Source: Auanema rhodensis (Eukaryota; Nematoda; Chromadorea; Rhabditida; Rhabditidae). From it: a stretch of 64,000 nt of DNA. A model generated the notes under the pieces. That model was not told the DNA's origin. It saw only the letters and a program-made list of their open reading frames with translations, and ran no database searches. A program made the position numbers and the translations under genes. Positions 37,392 through 48,399 of this stretch are shown here, one piece after another. Each line of letters starts with the position of its first letter. The stretch's first letter is position 1. The stretch lies in NCBI GenBank assembly GCA_964057225.1, contig OZ059900.1, positions 4,226,501-4,290,500 of the forward strand, given 5' to 3'.

Positions 37392-37490
37392 ATTTTACAT
37401 AAAATTTTTACTGGAATGTTTCATCGGAATATAAACATTATGAAATAATATCTGAAGATTGTTACACTATTCACCGAAACGATATCACAA
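37392..37490. other. Leader spacer R1, shortened by 240-bp deletion
   Basis: Normal leader up to GATATCACAATC, then directly AAGTAAAAGATTAAGCC. Comparison with R2 (40257-40496) shows 240 bp missing, covering the rest of the leader, the hairpin and the first bases of the 18S piece. The two breakpoints share TC, a two-base microhomology. The R1-R2 distance is 240 bp shorter when measured from points on the minisatellite side of this gap (2764) than from points beyond it (3004). Confidence 0.9.
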
Positions 37491-38304
37491 TCAAGTAAAA
37501 GATTAAGCCATGCATGTATAAAGTTCATTATTTTTGAGAAACTGCGAACGGCTCATTAGAGCAGATATGATTTTTCTCGATTTCTATGGATAACTGTGGT
37601 AATTCTGGAGCTAATACATGCTTAATAGTTGTTCTTCTTCCCAAGTTCAACGCAGTTATTAGTACAAACCAATTTAATGTTTGTTGACTCTGAATAACCC
37701 AGTTAATCGACGGTTTTACTGTCTTTTTTCGAGATTAATGTTTGCCCTATCAACCTGATGGTAATATAGAGTTTTACCATGGTGATCACGGGTAACGGAG
37801 AATTAGGGTTCGACTCCGGAGAGGGAGCCTTAGAAACGGCTACCACATCCAAGGAAGGCAGCAGGCGCGTAACTTATCCACTACTTCAGTGAGATAGTAA
37901 CTAAAAATAAAAAGATCAATCTTTTTAGATTGATTATTTCACTGAGCTGAGCTTAAATAGCTCTACAAGGACCCAGTGGAGGGCAAGTCTGGTGCCAGCA
38001 GCCGCGGTAATTCCAGCTCCACTAGTGTAAAACGTTATTGCTGTAGTTAAAAAGCTCGTAGTTGGATCTGAGGCATTTTCTGTGATACGGCTTGCCGGTA
38101 ATCATAGATGTGTCTATTTTGTCGGTTTTGTGTATGTACTTCGGTGTGTATACTGGCTCGGGTTTACTTTGAATAAATCAAAGCGCTCAAAGCAAGCGAT
38201 TGCTTGTATGTGCTATCATGGAATAATAAAAGAGGACTTCGGTTCTATTTATTGGTTTGAGAGTCGAATTAATGATTAATAGGGACGATTCGGGGGCATT
38301 CGTA
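37491..38304 (+). pseudogene. 18S piece R1, 5' end deleted
   Basis: Begins within TCAAGTAAAAGATTAAGCC and lacks about 27 nt of the 5' terminus (TGATTGATTCTGTC and following). The rest is as in other units, with the GTGCCAGCAGCCGCGG block intact, and ends at the usual ATTCGTA. Confidence 0.93.
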
Positions 38305-39300
38305 GGTGTTGTATCCAGTAGAGCAGTCTTTATAAACTGCGATCTGTTGAGACTATCCTTTGATTGGATGTTTTGTTTTATACCTGAAAGTATACCTTAT
38401 TCTTGTTTCAAATAACGTTTTATTGATTGTATATAGCGATAGCAATATTGATACCTTATTTTAAAAAAGGTATACTTTATTTGTAGGAAAAGGTATACTT
38501 TATTTGTAAGAAAAAGTATACTTTATTGGAATATTGGAACCATTTTTCAAAAAAAAGCGCATATAAATGGTCACCCGAGAATTTTAATTTAAAAAATCAA
38601 AAATTTTGATAAAAATGGCAAATTTTACTTGATTGATTCTGTCAGCGCTGTAGCTTTCCTCAAGGATTAAGCCATATCGGGAAATTTTCCAAAACATATT
38701 TCATATATAGTGTAAAATATGTAAAAAGAGTCAGAAAATAGAATAAGACTACTCTGAAAAATAGTTTTGAAAAAAAAAATTTGCATATTTTTTCAAAAAT
38801 TTCCATAATTTTTGACTAGACAAAATTTTTGGTCGGTTGGCGGTTTGGCTTAAAAAGTTCAACTTTCTACATGCATGGCTTAATCTTTTACTTGAGCATA
38901 CAGCGCTGACAGAATCAATCAAGTACGTGAAAAAAATTTTTTTGTGGTCGGTGAGCGGTTGGCATGGCTTAATCCTTGACGAAAGCTACAGCGCTGACAG
39001 AATCAATCAAGTAAAAAAAAAATTTTGTTTCTCAATTCCAATGTTAAAACTCTTTAAAAATGTGTAAAAAATGTTTTGAGAGTATCGTGAAAACATGTTG
39101 AAAAAAAAATTTTTTTTGGACTTGGAAATTTTTTTGGTCTCTGAGCTGTGAGCCTATCGCAGTTTCTCAAAAATGATGAACTTTATACATGCATGGCTTA
39201 ATCTTTTACTTGAGCATACAGCGCTGACAGAATCAATCAAGTAAATGAGAGAGGAACGAAATTTTGATACCATATGTCTTCGGGGAAGTATTTCTGAATA
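38305..39300. repeat. Spacer of R1 with short 18S copies
   Basis: Mirror arrangement of the left arm: GTATAC cluster, copy D (plus strand, about 38626-38675), then C, B and A on the minus strand, with 5' termini at about 38925, 39013 and 39243. In the palindrome cluster it reads TTTGTAGGAAAAGG near 38480, a private change. Confidence 0.88.
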
Positions 39301-40155
39301 AATTTTTTTTTTTCGCATTTTTGCAGGGAGAAAAATTTTTTAGTGAATTTTTACAAGGGAAAAATTTTTTTTTAGAATTTTTGCAGGGAAAAATTTTTTT
39401 TTGTGTATTTTTATAGGAAAAATTTTTTTTCGTGTATTTTTGCAGGAAAAATTTTTTTTCGTGTATTTTTGCAGGAAAAATTTTTTTTCGTGTATATTTG
39501 CAGGAAAACTTTTTCTTTGTGTATTTTTGCAAGAAAAGTAGTTTCTTCGTGTATTTTTGCAGGAAAAATTTTTTTTCGTGTGTTTATACATGAAAACTTT
39601 TTCTTTGTGTATTTTTGCAGGAAAAATTTTTTTTCGTGTATTTTTGCAGGAAATGTAATTTGTAGGTGTATTTTTGCAGGAAAAGTAGTTTCTTCGTGTA
39701 TTTTTGCGGTAAAAGTAGTTTCTTCGTGTATTTTTGCAGGAAAAACTTTTTTTCGTGTATTTATACATGAAAACTTTTTCTTTGTGTATTTTTGCGGGAA
39801 AAGTAGTTTCTTCGTGTATTTATACATGAAAACTTTTTCTTTGTGTATTTATACATGAAAACTTTTTCTTTGTGTATTTTTGCAGGAAAAATTATTTTTC
39901 GTGTATTTATACATGAAAACTTTTTCTTTGTGTATTTTTGCAGGAAAAGTAGTTTCTTCGTGTATTTATACATGAAAACTTTTTCTTTGTGTATTTATAC
40001 ATGAAAACTTTTTCTTTGTGTATTTTTGCAGGAAAAATTATTTTTCGTGTATTTATACATGAAAACTTTTTCTTTGTGTATTTTTGCAGGAAAAATTTTT
40101 TTTCGTGTAATTTTGCAGGAAAAGTAGTTTGTAGGTGTATTTTTGCAGGAAAAGT
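39301..40155 (+). repeat. Minisatellite, R2 (855 bp)
   Basis: Begins with the degenerate CGCATTTTTGCAGGG and GAATTTTTGCAGGG copies, then the standard repeats. It has one more repeat than left-arm short blocks. Private variants are TTTTTATAGG near 39409 and TTTTTGCGGGAAAAG near 39788. Confidence 0.95.
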
Positions 40156-40467
40156 ATTTTACATAAAATTTTTACTGGAATGTTTCATCGGAATATAAAC
40201 ATTATGAAATAATATCTGAAGATTGTCACACTATTCACCGAAACGATATCACAATCGTAAGGTAGCAGGAGAAAATTTTTACAATAATTTTCGTTATCTG
40301 CAATTTTACTTGTTCACATTGAAAAATGTGAATATTTTCTATAATGTGTCGTTTCTGTGTGATTTTTCAACTTTCTTAATTTTTTTGGTGAATTGGGAAA
40401 AAAAAATTATTCTACTTCTCGATATTTATATTGTTTAGTAAGAAATAATGGATTCTCTATTGCGAAT
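40156..40467. other. Leader spacer R2
   Basis: Non-coding 312 bp with hairpin TTCACAT/ATGTGAA. It reads GATTGTCACAC where most units have GATTGTTACAC; R3 shares this. Confidence 0.6.
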
Positions 40468-41308
40468 CTGATTGATTCTGTCAGCGCTGTATGCTCAAGT
40501 AAAAGATTAAGCCATGCATGTATAAAGTTCATTATTTTTGAGAAACTGCGAACGGCTCATTAGAGCAGATATGATTTTTCTCGATTTCTATGGATAACTG
40601 TGGTAATTCTGGAGCTAATACATGCTTAATAGTTGTTCTTCTTCCCAAGTTCAACGCAGTTATTAGTACAAACCAATTTAATGTTTGTTGACTCTGAATA
40701 ACCCAGTTAATCGACGGTTTTACTGTCTTTTTTCGAGATTAATGTTTGCCCTATCAACCTGATGGTAATATAGAGTTTTACCATGGTGATCACGGGTAAC
40801 GGAGAATTAGGGTTCGACTCCGGAGAGGGAGCCTTAGAAACGGCTACCACATCCAAGGAAGGCAGCAGGCGCGTAACTTATCCACTACTTCAGTGAGATA
40901 GTAACTAAAAATAAAAAGATCAATCTTTTTAGATTGATTATTTCACTGAGCTGAGCTTAAATAGCTCTACAAGGACCCAGTGGAGGGCAAGTCTGGTGCC
41001 AGCAGCCGCGGTAATTCCAGCTCCACTAGTGTAAAACGTTATTGCTGTAGTTAAAAAGCTCGTAGTTGGATCTGAGGCCTTTTCTGTGATACGGCTTGCC
41101 GGTAATCATAGATGTGTCTATTTTGTCGGTTTTGTGTATGTACTTCGGTGTGTATACTGGCTCGGGTTTACTTTGAATAAATCAAAGCGCTCAAAGCAAG
41201 CGATTGCTTGTATGTGCTATCATGGAATAATAAAAGAGGACTTCGGTTCTATTTATTGGTTCGAGAGTCGAATTAATGATTAATAGGGACGATTCGGGGG
41301 CATTCGTA
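40468..41308 (+). rRNA. Truncated 18S rRNA piece, R2
   Basis: Complete 841-nt piece on the plus strand. Private change GAGGCCTTTTCTG near 41079 (others GAGGCATTTTCTG); GGTTCGAGAG near 41260 is shared with R3 and R5 while the rest read GGTTTGAGAG. Confidence 0.94.
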
Positions 41309-42304
41309 GGTGTTGTATCCAGTAGAGCAGTCTTTATAAACTGCGATCTGTTGAGACTATCCTTTGATTGGATGTTTTGTTTTATACCTGAAAGTATACC
41401 TTATTCTTGTTTCAAATAACGTTTTATTGATTGTATATAGCGATAGCAATATTGATACCTTATTTTAAAAAAGGTATACTTTATTTGTAAGAAAAGGTAT
41501 ACTTTATTTGTAAGAAAAAGTATACTTTATTGGAATATTGGAACCATTTTTCAAAAAAAAGCGCATATAAATGGTCACCCGAGAATTTTAATTTAAAAAA
41601 TCAAAAATTTTGATAAAAATGGCAAATTTTACTTGATTGATTCTGTCAGCGCTGTAGCTTTCCTCAAGGATTAAGCCATATCGGGAAATTTTCCAAAACA
41701 TATTTCATATATAGTGTAAAATATGTAAAAAGAGTCAGAAAATAGAATAAGACTACTCTGAAAAATAGTTTTGAAAAAAAAAATTTGCATATTTTTTCAA
41801 AAATTTCCATAATTTTTGACTAGACAAAATTTTTGGTCGGTTGGCGGTTTGGCTTAAAAAGTTCAACTTTCTACATGCATGGCTTAATCTTTTACTTGAG
41901 CATACAGCGCTGACAGAATCAATCAAGTACGTGAAAAAAATTTTTTTGTGGTCGGTGAGCGGTTGGCATGGCTTAATCCTTGACGAAAGCTACAGCGCTG
42001 ACAGAATCAATCAAGTAAAAAAAAAATTTTGTTTCTCAATTCCAATGTTAAAACTCTTTAAAAATGTGTAAAAAATGTTTTGAGAGTATCGTGAAAACAT
42101 GTTGAAAAAAAAATTTTTTTTGGACTTGGAAATTTTTTTGGTCTCTGAGCTGTGAGCCTATCGCAGTTTCTCAAAAATGATGAACTTTATACATGCATGG
42201 CTTAATCTTTTACTTGAGCATACAGCGCTGACAGAATCAATCAAGTAAATGAGAGAGGAACGAAATTTTGATACCATATGTCTTCGGGGAAGTATTTCTG
42301 AATA
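41309..42304. repeat. Spacer of R2 with short 18S copies
   Basis: Copy D lies at 41630-41679 (plus strand), C at 41855-41929, B at 41966-42017 and A at 42154-42247 (all minus strand). The positions mirror U1 exactly, and the spacer has the long-class 19-bp segment. Confidence 0.9.
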
Positions 42305-43100
42305 AATTTTTTTTTTCGCATTTTTGCAGGGAGAAAAATTTTTTAGTGAATTTTTACAAGGGAAAAATTTTTTTTTAGAATTTTTGCAGGGAAAAATTTT
42401 TTTTTGTGTATTTTTGTAGGAAAAATTTTTTTTCGTGTATTTTTGCAGGAAAAATTTTTTTTCGTGTATTTTTGCAGGAAAAATTTTTTTTCGTGTATAT
42501 TTGCAGGAAAACTTTTTCTTTGTGTATTTTTGCAAGAAAAGTAGTTTCTTCGTGTATTTTTGCAGGAAAAATTTTTTTTCGTGTGTTTATACATGAAAAC
42601 TTTTTCTTTGTGTATTTTTGCAGGAAAAATTTTTTTTCGTGTATTTTTGCAGGAAATGTAATTTGTAGGTGTATTTTTGCAGGAAAAGTAATTTCTTCGT
42701 GTATTTTTGCGGTAAAAGTAGTTTCTTCGTGTATTTTTGCAGGAAAAACTTTTTTTCGTGTATTTATACATGAAAACTTTTTCTTTGTGTATTTTTGCAG
42801 GAAAAGTAGTTTCTTCGTGTATTTATACATGAAAACTTTTTCTTTGTGTATTTATACATGAAAACTTTTTCTTTGTGTATTTTTGCAGGAAAAATTATTT
42901 TTCGTGTATTTATACATGAAAACTTTTTCTTTGTGTATTTTTGCAGGAAAAGTAGTTTCTTCGTGTATTTATACATGAAAACTTTTTCTTTGTGTATTTA
43001 TACATGAAAACTTTTTCTTTGTGTATTTTTGCAGGAAAAATTTTTTTTCGTGTAATTTTGCAGGAAAAGTAGTTTGTAGGTGTATTTTTGCAGGAAAAGT
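42305..43100 (+). repeat. Minisatellite, R3 (796 bp)
   Basis: Lacks two adjacent repeats (59 bp) near its leader end compared with R2, which accounts for the 2945-bp unit. Private variant AAAAGTAATTTCTTCG near 42685. Confidence 0.95.
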
Positions 43101-43412
43101 ATTTTACATAAAATTTTTACTGGAATGTTTCATCGGAATATAAACATTATGAAATAATATCTGAAGATTGTCACACTATTCACCGAAACGATATCACAAT
43201 CGTAAGGTAGCAGGAGAAAATTTTTACAATAATTTTCGTTATCTGCAATTTTACTTGTTCACATTGAAAAATGTGAATATTTTCTATAATGTGTCGTTTC
43301 TGTGTGATTTTTCAACTTTCTTAATTTTTTTGGTGAATTGGGAAAAAAAAATTATTCTACTTCTCGATATTTATATTGTTTAGTAAGAAATAATGGATTC
43401 TCTATTGCGAAT
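43101..43412. other. Leader spacer R3
   Basis: Non-coding 312 bp; shares GATTGTCACAC with R2. Confidence 0.6.
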
Positions 43413-44253
43413 CTGATTGATTCTGTCAGCGCTGTATGCTCAAGTAAAAGATTAAGCCATGCATGTATAAAGTTCATTATTTTTGAGAAACTGCGAACGG
43501 CTCATTAGAGCAGATATGATTTTTCTCGATTTCTATGGATAACTGTGGTAATTCTGGAGCTAATACATGCTTAATAGTTGTTCTTCTTCCCAAGTTCAAC
43601 GCAGTTATTAGTACAAACCAATTTAATGTTTGTTGACTCTGAATAACCCAGTTAATCGACGGTTTTACTGTCTTTTTTCGAGATTAATGTTTGCCCTATC
43701 AACCTGATGGTAATATAGAGTTTTACCATGGTGATCACGGGTAACGGAGAATTAGGGTTCGACTCCGGAGAGGGAGCCTTAGAAACGGCTACCACATCCA
43801 AGGAAGGCAGCAGGCGCGTAACTTATCCACTACTTCAGTGAGATAGTAACTAAAAATAAAAAGATCAATCTTTTTAGATTGATTATTTCACTGAGCTGAG
43901 CTTAAATAGCTCTACAAGGACCCAGTGGAGGGCAAGTCTGGTGCCAGCAGCCGCGGTAATTCCAGCTCCACTAGTGTAAAACGTTATTGCTGTAGTTAAA
44001 AAGCTCGTAGTTGGATCTGAGGCATTTTCTGTGATACGGCTTGCCGGTAATCATAGATGTGTCTATTTTGTCGGTTTTGTGTATGTACTTCGGTGTGTAT
44101 ACTGGCTCGGGTTTACTTTGAATAAATCAAAGCGCTCAAAGCAAGCGATTGCTTGTATGTGCTATCATGGAATAATAAAAGAGGACTTCGGTTCTATTTA
44201 TTGGTTCGAGAGTCGAATTAATGATTAATAGGGACGATTCGGGGGCATTCGTA
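43413..44253 (+). rRNA. Truncated 18S rRNA piece, R3
   Basis: Complete piece; GGTTCGAGAG variant near 44202. The 6300-bp higher-order repeat begins within or just before this copy. Confidence 0.94.
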
Positions 44254-45249
44254 GGTGTTGTATCCAGTAGAGCAGTCTTTATAAACTGCGATCTGTTGAG
44301 ACTATCCTTTGATTGGATGTTTTGTTTTATACCTGAAAGTATACCTTATTCTTGTTTCAAATAACGTTTTATTGATTGTATATAGCGATAGCAATATTGA
44401 TACCTTATTTTAAAAAAAGTATACTTTATTTGTAAGAAAAGGTATACTTTATTTGTAAGAAAAAGTATACTTTATTGGAATATTGGAACCATTTTTCAAA
44501 AAAAAGCGCATATAAATGGTCACCCGAGAATTTTAATTTAAAAAATCAAAAATTTTGATAAAAATGGCAAATTTTACTTGATTGATTCTGTCAGCGCTGT
44601 AGCTTTCCTCAAGGATTAAGCCATATCGGGAAATTTTCCAAAACATATTTCATATATAGTGTAAAATATGTAAAAAGAGTCAGAAAATAGAATAAGACTA
44701 CTCTGAAAAATAGTTTTGAAAAAAAAAATTTGCATATTTTTTCAAAAATTTCCATAATTTTTGACTAGACAAAATTTTTGGTCGGTTGGCGGTTTGGCTT
44801 AAAAAGTTCAACTTTCTACATGCATGGCTTAATCTTTTACTTGAGCATACAGCGCTGACAGAATCAATCAAGTACGTGAAAAAAATTTTTTTGTGGTCGG
44901 TGAGCGGTTGGCATGGCTTAATCCTTGACGAAAGCTACAGCGCTGACAGAATCAATCAAGTAAAAAAAAAATTTTGTTTCTCAATTCCAATGTTAAAACT
45001 CTTTAAAAATGTGTAAAAAATGTTTTGAGAGTATCGTGAAAACATGTTGAAAAAAAAATTTTTTTTGGACTTGGAAATTTTTTTGGTCTCTGAGCTGTGA
45101 GCCTATCGCAGTTTCTCAAAAATGATGAACTTTATACATGCATGGCTTAATCTTTTACTTGAGCATACAGCGCTGACAGAATCAATCAAGTAAATGAGAG
45201 AGGAACGAAATTTTGATACCATATGTCTTCGGGGAAGTATTTCTGAATA
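44254..45249. repeat. Spacer of R3 with short 18S copies
   Basis: Same arrangement as R2, with A ending at 45192. The palindrome cluster has AAAAAAAGTATAC near 44411 instead of AAAAAAGGTATAC, shared with R5. Confidence 0.88.
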
Positions 45250-46250
45250 AATTTTTTTTTTTCGCATTTTTGCAGGGAGAAAAATTTTTTAGTGAATTTT
45301 TACAAGGGAAAAATTTTTTTTTAGAATTTTTGCAGGGAAAAATTTTTTTTTGTGTATTTTTGTAGGAAAAATTTTTTTTCGTGTAATTTTGCAGGAAAAA
45401 TTTTTTTTCGTGTATTTTTGCAGGAAAAATTTTTTTTCGTGTATATTTGCAGGAAAACTTTTTCTTTGTGTATTTTTGCAAGAAAAGTAGTTTCTTCGTG
45501 TATTTTTGCAGGAAAAATTTTTTTTCGTGTGTTTATACATGAAAACTTTTTCTTTGTGTATTTTTGCAGGAAAAATTTTTTTTCGTGTATTTTTGCAGGA
45601 AATGTAATTTGTAGGTGTATTTTTGCAGGAAAAGTAGTTTCTTCGTGTATTTTTGCGGTAAAAGTAGTTTCTTCGTGTATTTTTGCAGGAAAAACTTTTT
45701 TTCGTGTATTTATACATGAAAACTTTTTCTTTGTGTATTTTTGCAGGAAAAGTAGTTTCTTCGTGTATTTATACATGAAAACTTTTTCTTTGTGTATTTA
45801 TACATGAAAACTTTTTCTTTGTGTATTTTTGCAGGAAAAATTATTTTTCGTGTATTTATACATGAAAACTTTTTCTTTGTGTATTTTTGCAGGAAAAGTA
45901 GTTTCTTCGTGTATTTATACATGAAAACTTTTTCTTTGTGTATTTATACATGAAAACTTTTTCTTTGTGTATTTTTGCAGGAAAAATTATTTTTCGTGTA
46001 TTTATACATGAAAACTTTTTCTTTGTGTATTTTTGCAGGAAAAGTAGTTTCTTCGTGTATTTATACATGAAAACTTTTTCTTTGTGTATTTATACATGAA
46101 AACTTTTGCTTTGTGTATTTTTGCAGGAAAAATTATTTTTCGTGTATTTATACATGAAAACTTTTTCTTTGTGTATTTTTGCAGGAAAAATTTTTTTTCG
46201 TGTAATTTTGCAGGAAAAGTAGTTTGTAGGTGTATTTTTGCAGGAAAAGT
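45250..46250 (+). repeat. Minisatellite, R4 (1001 bp, with 146-bp duplication)
   Basis: A five-repeat segment of 146 bp is present twice in tandem (around 45776-45922 and 45922-46068). GTGTAATTTTGC near 45382 and AACTTTTGCTTTG near 46101 are shared with R6, exactly 6300 bp away. Confidence 0.95.
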
Positions 46251-46562
46251 ATTTTACATAAAATTTTTACTGGAATGTTTCATCGGAATATAAACATTAT
46301 GAAATAATATCTGAAGATTGTTACACTATTCACCGAAACGATATCACAATCGTAAGGTAGCAGGAGAAAAATTTTACAATAATTTTCGTTATCTGCAATT
46401 TTACTTGTTCACATTGAAAAATGTGAATATTTTCTATAATGTGTCGTTTCTGTGTGATTTTTCAACTTTCTTAATTTTTTTGGTGAATTGGGAAAAAAAA
46501 ATTATTCTACTTCTCGATATTTATATTGTTTAGTAAGAAATAATGGATTCTCTATTGCGAAT
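46251..46562. other. Leader spacer R4
   Basis: Non-coding 312 bp. It reads GAGAAAAATTTTAC, a form shared with R6, R8 and R9. Confidence 0.6.
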
Positions 46563-47403
46563 CTGATTGATTCTGTCAGCGCTGTATGCTCAAGTAAAAG
46601 ATTAAGCCATGCATGTATAAAGTTCATTATTTTTGAGAAACTGCGAACGGCTCATTAGAGCAGATATGATTTTTCTCGATTTCTATGGATAACTGTGGTA
46701 ATTCTGGAGCTAATACATGCTTAATAGTTGTTCTTCTTCCCAAGTTCAACGCAGTTATTAGTACAAACCAATTTAATGTTTGTTGACTCTGAATAACCCA
46801 GTTAATCGACGGTTTTACTGTCTTTTTTCGAGATTAATGTTTGCCCTATCAACCTGATGGTAATATAGAGTTTTACCATGGTGATCACGGGTAACGGAGA
46901 ATTAGGGTTCGACTCCGGAGAGGGAGCCTTAGAAACGGCTACCACATCCAAGGAAGGCAGCAGGCGCGTAACTTATCCACTACTTCAGTGAGATAGTAAC
47001 TAAAAATAAAAAGATCAATCTTTTTAGATTGATTATTTCACTGAGCTGAGCTTAAATAGCTCTACAAGGACCCAGTGGAGGGCAAGTCTGGTGCCAGCAG
47101 CCGCGGTAATTCCAGCTCCACTAGTGTAAAACGTTATTGCTGTAGTTAAAAAGCTCGTAGTTGGATCTGAGGCATTTTCTGTGATACGGCTTGCCGGTAA
47201 TCATAGATGTGTCTATTTTGTCGGTTTTGTGTATGTACTTCGGTGTGTATACTGGCTCGGGTTTACTTTGAATAAATCAAAGCGCTCAAAGCAAGCGATT
47301 GCTTGTATGTGCTATCATGGAATAATAAAAGAGGACTTCGGTTCTATTTATTGGTTTGAGAGTCGAATTAATGATTAATAGGGACGATTCGGGGGCATTC
47401 GTA
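46563..47403 (+). rRNA. Truncated 18S rRNA piece, R4
   Basis: Complete piece with the common GGTTTGAGAG form; no indel seen. Confidence 0.94.
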
Positions 47404-48399
47404 GGTGTTGTATCCAGTAGAGCAGTCTTTATAAACTGCGATCTGTTGAGACTATCCTTTGATTGGATGTTTTGTTTTATACCTGAAAGTATACCTTATT
47501 CTTGTTTCAAATAACGTTTTATTGATTGTATATAGCGATAGCAATATTGATACCTTATTTTAAAAAAGGTATACTTTATTTGTAAGAAAAGGTATACTTT
47601 ATTTGTAAGAAAAAGTATACTTTATTGGAATATTGGAACCATTTTTCAAAAAAAAGCGCATATAAATGGTCACCCGAGAATTTTAATTTAAAAAATCAAA
47701 AATTTTGATAAAAATGGCAAATTTTACTTGATTGATTCTGTCAGCGCTGTAGCTTTCCTCAAGGATTAAGCCATATCGGGAAATTTTCCAAAACATATTT
47801 CATATATAGTGTAAAATATGTAAAAAGAGTCAGAAAATAGAATAAGACTACTCTGAAAAATAGTTTTGAAAAAAAAAATTTGCATATTTTTTCAAAAATT
47901 TCCATAATTTTTGACTAGACAAAATTTTTGGTCGGTTGGCGGTTTGGCTTAAAAAGTTCAACTTTCTACATGCATGGCTTAATCTTTTACTTGAGCATAC
48001 AGCGCTGACAGAATCAATCAAGTACGTGAAAAAAATTTTTTTGTGGTCGGTGAGCGGTTGGCATGGCTTAATCCTTGACGAAAGCTACAGCGCTGACAGA
48101 ATCAATCAAGTAAAAAAAAAATTTTGTTTCTCAATTCCAATGTTAAAACTCTTTAAAAATGTGTAAAAAATGTTTTGAGAGTATCGTGAAAACATGTTGA
48201 AAAAAAAATTTTTTTTGGACTTGGAAATTTTTTTGGTCTCTGAGCTGTGAGCCTATCGCAGTTTCTCAAAAATGATGAACTTTATACATGCATGGCTTAA
48301 TCTTTTACTTGAGCATACAGCGCTGACAGAATCAATCAAGTAAATGAGAGAGGAACGAAATTTTGATACCATATGTCTTCGGGGAAGTATTTCTGAATA
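47404..48399. repeat. Spacer of R4 with short 18S copies
   Basis: Same arrangement as R2; A ends at 48342. Confidence 0.88.

Noticed and set aside
39400-40155. Repeated splice acceptors (ATTTTTGCAG|G) in the minisatellite on the right-arm plus strand
   Set aside because: The motif resembles a nematode 3' splice site only loosely and follows from the repeat unit itself; no exon or open gene follows it.
41556-41580. TATA-like promoter (CATATAAATGG) downstream of the 18S piece
   Set aside because: A single A/T-rich match in very AT-rich DNA, with no gene or initiator downstream that would support it.
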